IMG/VR virus record: IMGVR_UViG_3300006793_000053
Span: 1-49,560 of that record
Strand: one strand, 5' to 3'
Source: a virus
DNA: 49,560 nt
Position numbers and translations under genes: made by a program. Under the pieces are notes generated by a model. That model ran no database searches and was not told where the DNA came from. It saw only the letters and a program-made list of their open reading frames with translations. The number at the start of each line of letters is the position of its first letter. The first letter of the stretch is position 1. Of this stretch, positions 15,049 through 22,635 are shown in pieces.

Positions 15049-16228
15049 AACTCTCTATGCCTCCCTCTCTGTGTATGTCCAATGTTAGGCAATGCAACCC
15101 GCCGTCCCAAAAGAACCTGTGTCTAAATGGAGTTACAATAGGTTCTACGTTGTGCTTTTTAAACCACTTAAATAGTTCTTCATTTTCAGTTAAGCATAGT
15201 ACAGTCTCAGGATTAACCATTAGTACGTTAACATCCCATACTGTTTCTTCACAAAAGCCTACCCATTCGCTAAACCACTTGTCTACGTAGTCAATAAGTT
15301 CGTCGTTGTGTTCCTCACCAGGTATCCACCACTTGCCTTGAACTTTATCTTTAATTTCTAAAAATGGAGACATGTTAGACCACTGCGTGTCTGGCAAGTA
15401 AAAGACATCCCAGTTTGGAAAATACTTTTTAAATTGCAATGCTTCTCCATTAGATACAAATGCGCCGGGTTTTATAGGTGCGTATATACCATCCGAATGC
15501 CCGTCGTTAAAAGCAGTTATGATATTATAACTGTCTTTAAACTCGTTTCTAAACCATTTATATGTTGTGTTGGGCAATCCATCTAATATAATAGTATCAC
15601 CTAGTTTAACAATGTTAGGCCCTTGGTTCCAAAAATCAAATCTTGTAGTGTTATCGACGCCGTAATCATTAATAACATTGCCTTTATACGATTCTATTTC
15701 CTCATATAAAGTCTCAAAAAATAATACGTTTGCCCTGCCTGGTCCTGCTATTTTATTATCAGTTAAACAACTTAAATCTCGTTGCCTTAAAATATAGAAA
15801 TTGTCATTAACAACAACCTGTTCATCTCTCGGAAACAACGGTGGTTTAGTTAGGAAACCTGGATTTTCATATATGTCGTAGTCTTGTAAGTATTTTTTAA
15901 CTCCGTCGTTGTCCTGCAACTGTGGCATGTCTTGTAACACTCTGTTGACGTCAACTTCTAAATTACGGTCAACAGCATCACCACCAACCTTGTAAATATT
16001 ATATACTTGATCAAAGTCAAACACACGCGGGCGTTTTACGGTCACGCCATAACTTTCTAATACTTCTTTAATGTTCTCTAAATCTTCTATAGTCTCTTCA
16101 GTGATTTGTCGTAGAACATTTTTTACTTTTGTATTATCAACGTAGTCAAAGAACTCCGGACGATAGCAATCGCCTAGCCAACATTCTTTAAGTGGCTGGA
16201 ATCCTGTGTTACAATTGATTACACCCAT
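15038..16228 (-). CDS. Amidinotransferase (AGAT/StrB family)
   Basis: The family transfers an amidino group from arginine to an amine through a covalent Cys intermediate, in creatine, streptomycin or cyanotoxin pathways. The 396-aa protein (family about 340-420) has QGPNIVKLGDTIIL near 202-215, the catalytic His block NDGHSDGIYAP (His244, Asp246) and the C-terminal Cys block GGLHCLTLDIHREG (Cys380). RDEQVVVNDNFYILR near 134-148 fits the family's N-terminal pseudo-repeat. It overlaps queD by 10 nt and lies three genes from queE. The acceptor is unknown; a 7-deazaguanine-linked amine is an attractive but unproven candidate. Confidence 0.85.
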   Translation of the reverse strand: MGVINCNTGFQPLKECWLGDCYRPEFFDYVDNTKVKNVLRQITEETIEDLENIKEVLESYGVTVKRPRVFDFDQVYNIYKVGGDAVDRNLEVDVNRVLQDMPQLQDNDGVKKYLQDYDIYENPGFLTKPPLFPRDEQVVVNDNFYILRQRDLSCLTDNKIAGPGRANVLFFETLYEEIESYKGNVINDYGVDNTTRFDFWNQGPNIVKLGDTIILDGLPNTTYKWFRNEFKDSYNIITAFNDGHSDGIYAPIKPGAFVSNGEALQFKKYFPNWDVFYLPDTQWSNMSPFLEIKDKVQGKWWIPGEEHNDELIDYVDKWFSEWVGFCEETVWDVNVLMVNPETVLCLTENEELFKWFKKHNVEPIVTPFRHRFFWDGGLHCLTLDIHREGGIESYAR

Positions 16229-16695
16229 CCAGTAAACCCTGCTTCAGGGTTATGATAGGTTGAACTGTTCTTGTCATTTTCTCTTGCTTCCACGCTAATA
16301 ACCCATGCTCTGCCGCCTGTTCTTTCACGCAACCATCCATCAGCATAATTGCAGATACGCATAGCAGTGCCTTCCATACCTGGTCCTTCCTCTTGTACAA
16401 TCAACTTACATACACCTGCGTTGTGTAGCATTTGGAATGTTTCCATATATGGATCATCGTGATCAATGACAAACGTATGATCGTAGTTTTCTTCTAACCA
16501 TCTTTTCAGTTCTTTTAAATCGCTGTAGTCTACAAGAAACCCTTCCTTTGTCATAGTGTGTGCGCCAAATGTAAAATGGAAACTACGACTATAGCCGTGT
16601 ATCATAGCGCAGTTTCCATCATGCTTATGCTGTCTATGGGCACATGGAAAGTTGTAAAATGTTTTTGTAGATGTGAATTCGGGTAACCCGCTCAT
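16219..16695 (-). CDS. queD: QueD: 6-carboxytetrahydropterin synthase
   Basis: Converts the FolE product dihydroneopterin triphosphate to 6-carboxy-5,6,7,8-tetrahydropterin, the second step of 7-deazaguanine synthesis. The 158-aa T-fold protein carries CAHRQHKHDGNCAMIHGYSR (residues 18-37): zinc ligands His20 and His33, and the catalytic Cys29. The usual second His of HGH is Tyr35, as in an HGYSRSF subfamily seen in other bacteria and phages. VDYSDLKELKRWLEENYDH matches the dimer-interface helix, and C-terminal EARENDKNSSTY is family-like. It overlaps the amidinotransferase gene. Confidence 0.85.
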   Translation of the reverse strand: MSGLPEFTSTKTFYNFPCAHRQHKHDGNCAMIHGYSRSFHFTFGAHTMTKEGFLVDYSDLKELKRWLEENYDHTFVIDHDDPYMETFQMLHNAGVCKLIVQEEGPGMEGTAMRICNYADGWLRERTGGRAWVISVEARENDKNSSTYHNPEAGFTGWV

Positions 16696-16706
16696 TTATT
16701 TTCTCC

Positions 16707-17258
16707 TTAGTTGCAAATTTCTCTGTTATATAAATCTATTACTGCTTCGTTTGTTTGTGGATTTAGTACCCATCCACCATGCTTATTCATTATATCTCCG
16801 TAATTGACTTTTGGATGTCCTAATATACCAATACAGTGTCCTATTTCGTGTGCTAAAGTATTATATAAAGCACCACATTTGTTTAAATCATTATACATTA
16901 ACGGATTTAAATAAATGTTGCAGTATTGCATCTGTCCATTATGTGTCTTCCATTCCGAGTATGCACAATGATCATTATTGTAGGCAAATCCAGCAAATCT
17001 TATCTGTCCAAGTTTACCATAATTAAAAGTTAAACCGGCACCTTTCCATATAGCACCAGCATTTCGCCATTCTATATTATCGACACTGATGTTAATATTT
17101 TTACTTGGCCATTTTGCACCATACAAACTATTAACATCAACGCATTTAGACACTCCAATTGTAGAAGAACCGCTACACCCTGCTAACAATGCTATAGCGA
17201 ATCCTAGTATTTTAAATAAATTTTTTCTTACCATAAAGAAAGGGGCAGGGCAAGCCAT
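16707..17258 (-). CDS. Metzincin-type metalloprotease lipoprotein
   Basis: A 183-aa secreted or membrane-anchored zinc protease. A hydrophobic N-terminus ends in the lipobox LLAGC (Cys at about residue 28). The zinc motif HEIGHCIGILGH (HExxHxxGxxH, about residues 137-148) is followed by a Met-turn-like YGDIMN, which defines the metzincin fold. Two starts are possible, 17258 (AAGGGG just upstream) or 17234 (MVRKNLFKILG, a cleaner signal peptide). It sits between yhhQ and queD in the deazaguanine run, with no obvious functional link. A lipidated metzincin is unusual in phages; envelope digestion or superinfection exclusion could fit. Confidence 0.8.
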   Translation of the reverse strand: MACPAPFFMVRKNLFKILGFAIALLAGCSGSSTIGVSKCVDVNSLYGAKWPSKNINISVDNIEWRNAGAIWKGAGLTFNYGKLGQIRFAGFAYNNDHCAYSEWKTHNGQMQYCNIYLNPLMYNDLNKCGALYNTLAHEIGHCIGILGHPKVNYGDIMNKHGGWVLNPQTNEAVIDLYNREICN

Positions 17259-17271
17259 ACCCCTTATCCAT

Positions 17272-17892
17272 CTAAGCCTTTACTTTGCCTTGTAAGTATT
17301 TTAATAAAACACCATACGCTGGTAAGAATACAACTAATCCAACGACAATCTTAGTTAACGTTTGGTTAAACGCCACTGCTGATAGCCAATCTGCTGGGTA
17401 GAACGCTGTATAAAAGAATGAATATGTATCAATAATGTTTGCCGCAACTGTTGAGATTGCAGGTGCCGCCCACCACATATCTGTGTACTTGTCGCGAATA
17501 TGTTGAAATACATATACATCTAACGTAGTGCCAACGCCATAGGCAACACCACTTGCTAAACCAATTCTCAATGCTTTTTCCATTGGAGCACCGCCAAGTG
17601 CGATAACTGCAATACTAGCAATAATAGCAGGAATAACTGCCATTGCAACTACTGCTCTACCGGTTTGCTTACCTAACATACGAACTGTTAAGTCTGTAGC
17701 AATAACTACTAACGGAAACGTAAACGCGGCCGCCGCTAGTGGAAACTCACCAAAGAACGGTAAAGCCGCCCCTGGGAATAAGTTAAATTTGAATTGTACC
17801 AAGTAGTTACTGATAGCAATTACAATGGTGTGCATAATCACTAGATTACGTACTAGTGTTTTGTCAACACCTTCTAAATATTTTGATAACAT
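17272..17892 (-). CDS. yhhQ: YhhQ/QueT-like 7-deazaguanine precursor transporter
   Basis: VUT-family inner-membrane transporter; E. coli YhhQ imports preQ0/preQ1. The 206-aa length fits. Recognisable blocks are ISNYLVQFKFN (about 27-37), FTFPLVVIATDLTVRMLG (58-75), TTLDVYVFQHI (121-131), WWAAPAISTVAANIIDTYSF (139-158) and FLPAYGVLLKYL near the C-terminus, with six hydrophobic segments. The Shine-Dalgarno AGGAGG precedes the start. It lies between a phosphoribosyltransferase and the metzincin, in the folE-queD-queE run, and supplies a salvage route that could bypass the missing QueC. Confidence 0.88.
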   Translation of the reverse strand: MLSKYLEGVDKTLVRNLVIMHTIVIAISNYLVQFKFNLFPGAALPFFGEFPLAAAAFTFPLVVIATDLTVRMLGKQTGRAVVAMAVIPAIIASIAVIALGGAPMEKALRIGLASGVAYGVGTTLDVYVFQHIRDKYTDMWWAAPAISTVAANIIDTYSFFYTAFYPADWLSAVAFNQTLTKIVVGLVVFLPAYGVLLKYLQGKVKA

Positions 17893-17927
17893 CTATTTCC
17901 TCCTTAATTGAATAACTAATGTTCTCA

Positions 17928-18470
17928 TTACCAATTCTTATCACTCCACCAATTTTCCCATGGGAAAACTATCCATGAAGGCGATTCTGTCTTATTAATA
18001 ATAAGAGAAGAATAAGATATATTCTTAAAACTACTGCCTTCATTATTAACTAGTGAAGAAAATCGAACATTGGAACCCCACACGCTTTTCCATGGCACTC
18101 TGCCAGGAATTCCTGCGTTTTCCCAATCTTGTTTTATCCAGTTAAACGTTGCTCCGGAATCATTAATATCATCAACAATAAGAATATTGCGAGGATCGAT
18201 GATTTCTTCGTAGGTAAAACTGGAACTGTCTATGCCGACGGCATCTGTCGCCATTTGCATGTTTGTTTCTGGGTCGCCTCCATCTCTTAATCTTACATCC
18301 AATGTATACATGTTTGTTTTAAGATAGTGGCTTAACATTGTAGCAGGAGTTAGTCCTCCCCTTGTGATGCCCACAATGTAATCAGGACGCCAATTACTGT
18401 CATAAATTTGTTGTACTAAATCTAATACTTGTGACTTTATGTCTTGGGTATTTAGATGTATCATTTTCAT
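17928..18470 (-). CDS. Purine-type phosphoribosyltransferase
   Basis: A 180-aa type I PRTase. IVGITRGGLTPATMLSHYL (about 33-51) is the hood and PP-loop region. NILIVDDINDSGATF (about 94-108) is the PRPP-binding signature. The C-terminal WIVFPWENWW resembles the WVxFPWE end of xanthine-guanine/hypoxanthine PRTases. It would join a purine base with PRPP to give a nucleotide. In context it may recycle guanine released by the DpdA-like base exchange, or load a deazapurine base; this is inference. It is the second gene after the folE promoter. Confidence 0.8.
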   Translation of the reverse strand: MKMIHLNTQDIKSQVLDLVQQIYDSNWRPDYIVGITRGGLTPATMLSHYLKTNMYTLDVRLRDGGDPETNMQMATDAVGIDSSSFTYEEIIDPRNILIVDDINDSGATFNWIKQDWENAGIPGRVPWKSVWGSNVRFSSLVNNEGSSFKNISYSSLIINKTESPSWIVFPWENWWSDKNW

Positions 18471-18490
18471 ATGGTATTTAACCTTTTTCG

Positions 18491-19177
18491 CTACCGCGGC
18501 GCAAATTCTTGCTGTAGTTTAATGTTATCAAAGAATTCTTTCTTTGTGCTTGCATCGTCCTTAAATGAGCCACGCAATACAGTAGTTTGTGTTAAACTAG
18601 AATGTGCCATTATGCCACGATTCTCACAGCACCCGTGTGTTGCTTGTATATAAACTCCTACATTTGTAGACCCAGTTGCTTTCTGTATTTCATTAGCAAT
18701 AACATTGTTAAGTTCTTCTTGCAGTGTTCCGCGTCTAGCACACCATTGTGCGATGCGTGTATACTTGCTCAGTCCGATTAGTTTATCTGCGGCAATAATA
18801 CCAATATACGCAACACCTGCTACTGGTTGGTGATGATGTGAGCACATACTTTTTAATTCGCTTCTTACAACAAGCATGCCTTCATAACCTTCTTCTAAAT
18901 GGTTAGGAAACGCTGTTGCGTTAGGCATAGGATCATAACGCCCGCTCATAAGTTCGTTTACGTACATCTTTGCTAAACGCCTAGGTGTGTCTTGGGAGTT
19001 AGGATCGTTATGCCTATCAATAAGTAGACAATCTATTACTTCTTCGAACTTCTCTGTAAGTTCTAAAACAAGTAATTCCTTGTCACTTTCGTTCATATAC
19101 TGAGAAATATTATCGCCTGCCCAAAAACGTCCGTTATCTTCAAATATTCTATTTCTAATTGCTCTACTAATGCTCAT
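18491..19177 (-). CDS. folE: GTP cyclohydrolase I (FolE)
   Basis: Opens GTP to dihydroneopterin triphosphate, the first step of 7-deazaguanine (and folate) synthesis. The 228-aa length is normal. Zinc-binding Cys112 and His115 lie in MCSHHHQPVAG, with the second Cys in ATHGCCENRG (183/184). GIIAADKLIGLSKYTRIAQW and CARRGTLQEEL are strongly conserved family blocks, as is DTPRRLAKMY. It is the first gene after a perfect TTGACA-17-TATAAT promoter and has an AAGGAG Shine-Dalgarno. With QueD and QueE downstream it very likely feeds deazaguanine. Confidence 0.95.
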   Translation of the reverse strand: MSISRAIRNRIFEDNGRFWAGDNISQYMNESDKELLVLELTEKFEEVIDCLLIDRHNDPNSQDTPRRLAKMYVNELMSGRYDPMPNATAFPNHLEEGYEGMLVVRSELKSMCSHHHQPVAGVAYIGIIAADKLIGLSKYTRIAQWCARRGTLQEELNNVIANEIQKATGSTNVGVYIQATHGCCENRGIMAHSSLTQTTVLRGSFKDDASTKKEFFDNIKLQQEFAPR

Positions 19178-19199
19178 ACTTTCTCCTTATTATTATTAT

Positions 19200-19228
19200 A
19201 TTATAAAGGTTATTTAGACAAATGTCAA
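19200..19228 (-). promoter_or_regulatory. Consensus sigma70 promoter of the folE-queE run
   Basis: Minus strand: -35 TTGACA (19223-19228), 17-nt spacer, -10 TATAAT (19200-19205). Both boxes match the consensus exactly. It sits between the glycosyltransferase stop and folE, and probably drives folE through queE (and beyond to 13452). Confidence 0.85.
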
Positions 19229-19238
19229 ATATAATTGA

Positions 19239-20318
19239 TTAAATGGCATTTTTTCTGATCAAATTATGAATCATAATATTAGCATTCAGATAATCTTTCT
19301 TTAAAATTTCTACCTGTTCTTTTAATTCATTTTTCTTAATTATGTCATATCTTGCCATTAAGTCTTCAATGAAGTTCATTAGTTCATCTTTGTGCTTGCG
19401 GTAATTTTCTTCTCCATCAGTCCACACACTAGGATACTTGAATATATCCAAGTACATTTCTTTATAACTTGCTCTGTCAGGAACAATAGGTATTGCTCCT
19501 GCCAAACAGCCTTCCATCATGCTAATACCTAAGTTTTCATGTAGACTGCAACTAAAAACAGCCATTGCTTTTCCCATAACTGCGTAATAATCTTCTTTGC
19601 TTAGATTCATCTTTTGTGTTATGTATACCGTAATCTCTTGGTGATTGCTTATATCCTCCACAATAAATGGTTGTTTATCCTCATTGTATCGATGCGGCCA
19701 CATAATCACAAAGTCTTTGCTAGTATTGTAATATGGCTCTAATTGTGTAATTATAGGGTTATGTGGTTGTCCACTTCTTATTGCTTTTGTCGATCTATGA
19801 TTTAAATTAAGATTACGTAAAAACATTTCTCTATGGAAATTAGTAGCATAATAGTTATAATCCAATGCGTGATACCACGCTTGCTCTTGGACATTACACC
19901 ACGGCTTTGACATTTTAAGACCTAAAATATCAGTCGGATCGTATGCGCCTGCATGCCATATTCCGTGTATTTCTACAGGTATGTCAAGCAGTTCGCTCAT
20001 ATACTTGATGGGCGTTACAATAAAGTTCCATGCGTCAGTGATTAAAAATTTATCGCCGGCTTTGATTTCACCGCGACTAAACATTTCACTTACTCGCGCA
20101 GTTTGGCTTGCCTTGTATTGGTTAGTTTTTCCAAAATCAAGGAACGCACCGCTTGTGGTTTTATCTTCTAAAGTAACTCCATCAATGTTCTTGACTACGT
20201 AATCAGCACCGGTGCGCTGAATTTCTTCTTCAAGAAGTAGTGGAATATTGTCATACCATTGTTTAGTATATCGTTGGTCGATAGGTTCTATGGGTATAAT
20301 GTAAATTGTATTTGTCAT
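19239..20318 (-). CDS. GT-B-type glycosyltransferase
   Basis: A 359-aa protein whose C-terminal half carries SLHENLGISMMEGCLAGAIP followed by IVPDRASYKEMY. This is the EX7E donor-binding pattern of GT4-like GT-B glycosyltransferases. An N-terminal Rossmann-like half holds AGDKFLITDAWNF and VEIHGIWHAGAYDP. Sugar donor and acceptor are unknown. Modified-base glycosylation, as in T4, or virion/host surface glycosylation are both possible. It lies between the folE promoter and a DKH-motif gene, which it overlaps by 4 nt. Confidence 0.7.
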   Translation of the reverse strand: MTNTIYIIPIEPIDQRYTKQWYDNIPLLLEEEIQRTGADYVVKNIDGVTLEDKTTSGAFLDFGKTNQYKASQTARVSEMFSRGEIKAGDKFLITDAWNFIVTPIKYMSELLDIPVEIHGIWHAGAYDPTDILGLKMSKPWCNVQEQAWYHALDYNYYATNFHREMFLRNLNLNHRSTKAIRSGQPHNPIITQLEPYYNTSKDFVIMWPHRYNEDKQPFIVEDISNHQEITVYITQKMNLSKEDYYAVMGKAMAVFSCSLHENLGISMMEGCLAGAIPIVPDRASYKEMYLDIFKYPSVWTDGEENYRKHKDELMNFIEDLMARYDIIKKNELKEQVEILKKDYLNANIMIHNLIRKNAI

Positions 20319-20857
20319 GCCTTAAACCATTCTGGTTGTTGTCGGTTCTTGTTCCACGTAGCAAACGCGGCTTTTTCTCCCATATAAAAATTTCTATATG
20401 ATTGTATTATATCGTCACACTTATATTGCTCTGGCATACATAATGGAAGTTGAGTAAGTGGGCCATCAGGAATACCCGCAGGTGGTGTTTCTAAATAATC
20501 AAACAACTCCCAAGACTTATGCATCTTTTTATACCTATACAAATATTCTAATAACATCTCATGCCATAGTTTAAAATGCCATTTGTAGTTTTCCTTTGTT
20601 TCCATTGTCCACAACGTACAAGGATGTTTGGCGTGTGCTACTTTGTATAGTGTTTTTTCTTTTACTCGATCTGCTAATTTAAAATACTTTACCATACGTT
20701 TGCCAGAAACAGACGGCCGTAACTCTTCAGTTCCTTCTAAAATACGGTGTGCAGTCGATAACATCTGACCGCTCTCAACTGGCATTTTTACAGCATGTTT
20801 ATCACATTGCATCTCTGCAATTTCTCGTTGTGTTTCAGCAACACCAAACATATTCAT
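20315..20857 (-). CDS. Conserved phage protein (DKHxVKMxxE family)
   Basis: A 180-aa protein with the N-terminal signature CDKHAVKMPVESGQMLSTAHR (about residues 18-38). Aromatic-rich helical blocks follow (HPCTLWTMETKENYKWHFKL; LEYLYRYKKMHKSWEL), as does PPAGIPDGPLTQLPLCMPEQ. The family recurs in marine T4-like phages without a firm function. The conserved Asp-Lys-His and His-Pro-Cys could form an active site. It overlaps neighbours by 4 nt at both ends. Confidence 0.65.
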   Translation of the reverse strand: MNMFGVAETQREIAEMQCDKHAVKMPVESGQMLSTAHRILEGTEELRPSVSGKRMVKYFKLADRVKEKTLYKVAHAKHPCTLWTMETKENYKWHFKLWHEMLLEYLYRYKKMHKSWELFDYLETPPAGIPDGPLTQLPLCMPEQYKCDDIIQSYRNFYMGEKAAFATWNKNRQQPEWFKA

Positions 20858-21309
20858 TGATATAAACGCTCTATGTCTTGTTCCTCACACAGGTCACCAT
20901 ATTGTATTTCTATAATACTTAATTCCTTATTAGAAGGATTAATTAATTGATGCCATTCGCCTACTGGTATGTGTAAGTACTCGTGTTTACGTAATACGAT
21001 AGTCCAACAATCATGTTCTATTAACTCTTCTCTCCTAAGAAGGTCTCCACGAGAGCAAGACTCTTGATAGTCGGTCGACAGAATCACGCGAGCAATGCCC
21101 TCATTTACAAGCCAAAATTCACTTCTATGTTTGTGACGTTGGAAACTTAAACAGGTATTAGGCTTTACAACTAACTCTTTAACTTTAGTATTTTTAAAGT
21201 TAGCAATAATGTCGTAAAACCCCCAAACTCGTTCAACTGTGGTTCCCCACCGGCCTACCTTACCTTCTGCGATCATATCTTTGACCGTTTCGATCGGAAC
21301 GATGGTCAT
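20854..21309 (-). CDS. Cupin, mannose-6-phosphate isomerase-like
   Basis: A 151-aa single-domain cupin like the C-terminal isomerase domain of ManC. Motif 1 is LSFQRHKHRSEFWLVNEGIA, and motif 2 is HIPVGEWHQLIN followed by IIEIQYGDLCEEQDI-R. Metal ligands would be the two His and Glu of motif 1 and the His of motif 2. The start at 21309 is preferred over a longer frame from 21447, because AAGGA lies just upstream and the longer form would overlap the preceding gene almost fully. A nucleotide-sugar or sugar-phosphate role would fit the adjacent glycosyltransferase. Confidence 0.75.
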   Translation of the reverse strand: MTIVPIETVKDMIAEGKVGRWGTTVERVWGFYDIIANFKNTKVKELVVKPNTCLSFQRHKHRSEFWLVNEGIARVILSTDYQESCSRGDLLRREELIEHDCWTIVLRKHEYLHIPVGEWHQLINPSNKELSIIEIQYGDLCEEQDIERLYQ

Positions 21310-21511
21310 TTCCTTTTTTATGATACCTAGGCTTAAAATGCGGATATCCTGGCCAATATCTTGCCTTTCCGGATTCTTTCCATCGAAGGAAATCACTGTA
21401 AGGACTCTTTTCCTTATACAAATGTGCCTCATCAAAGACACGCCCAAATTGACGACAGAAGTCGCGATACTCGTCCAAATCTTTAAAGATTTGTTTAACT
21501 GCTGGTTTCAT
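21260..21511 (-). CDS. Small conserved phage protein
   Basis: An 83-aa protein starting MKPAVKQIFKDLDEYRDFCR, with FGRVFDEAHLYKEKSPYSDF and a very basic C-terminus (NDHRSDRNGQRYDRRR). Similar short proteins occur in marine T4-like phages, with unknown role. Its last 50 nt overlap the cupin start in another frame, so the basic tail may be less constrained than the N-terminal part. Confidence 0.55.
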   Translation of the reverse strand: MKPAVKQIFKDLDEYRDFCRQFGRVFDEAHLYKEKSPYSDFLRWKESGKARYWPGYPHFKPRYHKKGNDHRSDRNGQRYDRRR

Positions 21512-21535
21512 AACAGCACCTTTATTTTTATTATA

Positions 21536-21985
21536 TTAGTTAATGTTATCATAAGCGATGATAGGGTAGACGCAATTGCATCCATTTTCGTCATCTTCGC
21601 TTACATCTATTTGAACTTCTCTACCTTTATAACGCTCATTGATTGCTAAGTAGAGATCGTCCGCTATCATTTCACAGGACTTGTAGTCTAATTGTAAAGT
21701 GCCTGTGGAATAAAGATTTTCTAACCATCGTTTAAATTGAATAAATTCAATATCACGATCGTCATGAAACACTTCAATAGCAACTTTGAAGTGGAATGTG
21801 TGTCTATGCGGGTATCCTAAAAACGATACGTCATACTCATCACCCGTTGCTAATGCCGGATCTTCCAATGCGGCGGGATACTTGTGTATTCCTTCTTTGG
21901 TAAACTTTACCCAAATCATTTTAGGCATCTGTTGTAGTTTTTCTCGTAATAGAGCCTTGTGGTGTTCTTCTACGTTAAAGTCCAT
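21536..21985 (-). CDS. Possible T-fold (QueD/PTPS-like) phage protein
   Basis: A 149-aa protein. PHRHTFHFKVAIEVFHDDRD (about residues 59-78) has the His-rich strand pattern of the T-fold, followed by EFIQFKRWLENLYSTG (79-94), similar in position to the QueD interface helix. LDYKSCEMIADDLYLAINER and VEVSEDDENG-like strands follow. Catalytic Cys and full zinc ligands of QueD are not evident, so it may be a non-enzymatic relative. It precedes a cluster with cupin and glycosyltransferase genes and follows the ferredoxin gene. Confidence 0.5.
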   Translation of the reverse strand: MDFNVEEHHKALLREKLQQMPKMIWVKFTKEGIHKYPAALEDPALATGDEYDVSFLGYPHRHTFHFKVAIEVFHDDRDIEFIQFKRWLENLYSTGTLQLDYKSCEMIADDLYLAINERYKGREVQIDVSEDDENGCNCVYPIIAYDNIN

Positions 21986-21987
21986 TT

Positions 21988-22329
21988 TTATTCCTTAAAT
22001 GGTTGTGTTGATATAAGATGTTCTTTGTCTGTTTTGTCACGCCAGTCATCGCTTCCTGGCATTGGACCTTTTGTTTTTGTAATGTTAGGCCACTCTAATG
22101 AATATTTTCTATTAAACTCTAGAAAGTCAATAGAGCCTGTTTGTTTATAATCATTGTCAGGATCAATGGCACCGATTGGGCATTCTGGTTCACAGACACC
22201 GCAATCGATGCACTCATCCGGATGTATGACTAATGTATTCTCTCCTTCGTAAAAGCAATCAACTGGGCAAACTTCTACACAATCAGTTAGTTTGCACTTG
22301 ACACACTTTTCATTTACAATGTAAGTCAT
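21988..22329 (-). CDS. fdxA: 7Fe ferredoxin (FdxA type)
   Basis: A soluble electron carrier. In the 113-aa protein, residues 1-58 match bacterial FdxA-type ferredoxins: [17 protein letters not shown] (3Fe-4S plus 4Fe-4S ligands) and [16 protein letters not shown]. The C-terminal half (residues 60-113) is the usual FdxA tail, which wraps the core. A promoter with exact -35/-10 boxes lies upstream, and the ATG begins only 9 nt after the -10, without a Shine-Dalgarno. In this genome it could reduce the radical SAM enzymes QueE and the 39763-40893 protein. Carriage by a phage is uncommon. Confidence 0.92.
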   Translation of the reverse strand: MTYIVNEKCVKCKLTDCVEVCPVDCFYEGENTLVIHPDECIDCGVCEPECPIGAIDPDNDYKQTGSIDFLEFNRKYSLEWPNITKTKGPMPGSDDWRDKTDKEHLISTQPFKE

Positions 22330-22338
22330 AATATAAAC

Positions 22339-22367
22339 ATTATACTATGACCATTTGATTGTGTCAA
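22339..22367 (-). promoter_or_regulatory. Consensus sigma70 promoter of the ferredoxin unit
   Basis: Minus strand: -35 TTGACA (22362-22367), 17-nt spacer, -10 TATAAT (22339-22344). The -10 ends 9 nt before the fdxA ATG, so the predicted leader is about 2-4 nt. The -35 overlaps the end of the upstream 87-aa gene. Confidence 0.85.
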
Positions 22368-22608
22368 GCAAAGAGTCATGATTTTTAAGGTAGCGTATTT
22401 TAATTTCATCGTTTGATATACCGTCCCAAACAAAATCTTCGCCATATATTAAACCAAGTTGTCCTAAGTGATTGCATATCATCGCAATTGCTTCTACTGT
22501 GCGATAGTTAGCATTTAAAGCACCGCCTTCTACGCTATTTCCGTTTGATTCTCCGATCCATCTATCTCGGCGGGTTATTTTATTTACTTTAAACTTCCCT
22601 AGTTCCAT
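22345..22608 (-). CDS. Hypothetical protein
   Basis: An 87-aa protein. The N-terminus is basic (KFKVNKITRRDRWIGE). The middle AMICNHLGQLGLIYGEDFVW and the C-terminal DEIKIRYLKNHDSLLDTIKW are amphipathic. Not recognised. It lies between clpP and fdxA in the same direction, and its last codons carry the fdxA -35. Confidence 0.5.
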   Translation of the reverse strand: MELGKFKVNKITRRDRWIGESNGNSVEGGALNANYRTVEAIAMICNHLGQLGLIYGEDFVWDGISNDEIKIRYLKNHDSLLDTIKWS

Positions 22609-22635
22609 AATTATTTTTACACTTATGTTACAATC

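Noticed and set aside
20315-20857. Pyrimidine-dimer glycosylase (DenV-like) for the DKH-motif gene
   Set aside because: The DKHxVKMxxE family pattern does not match DenV's N-terminal Thr/Arg/Glu arrangement that I recall.
21310-21447. Longer cupin frame from 21447
   Set aside because: It would overlap the 83-aa gene almost fully, has no cupin similarity, and the ATG at 21309 has an AAGGA just upstream.
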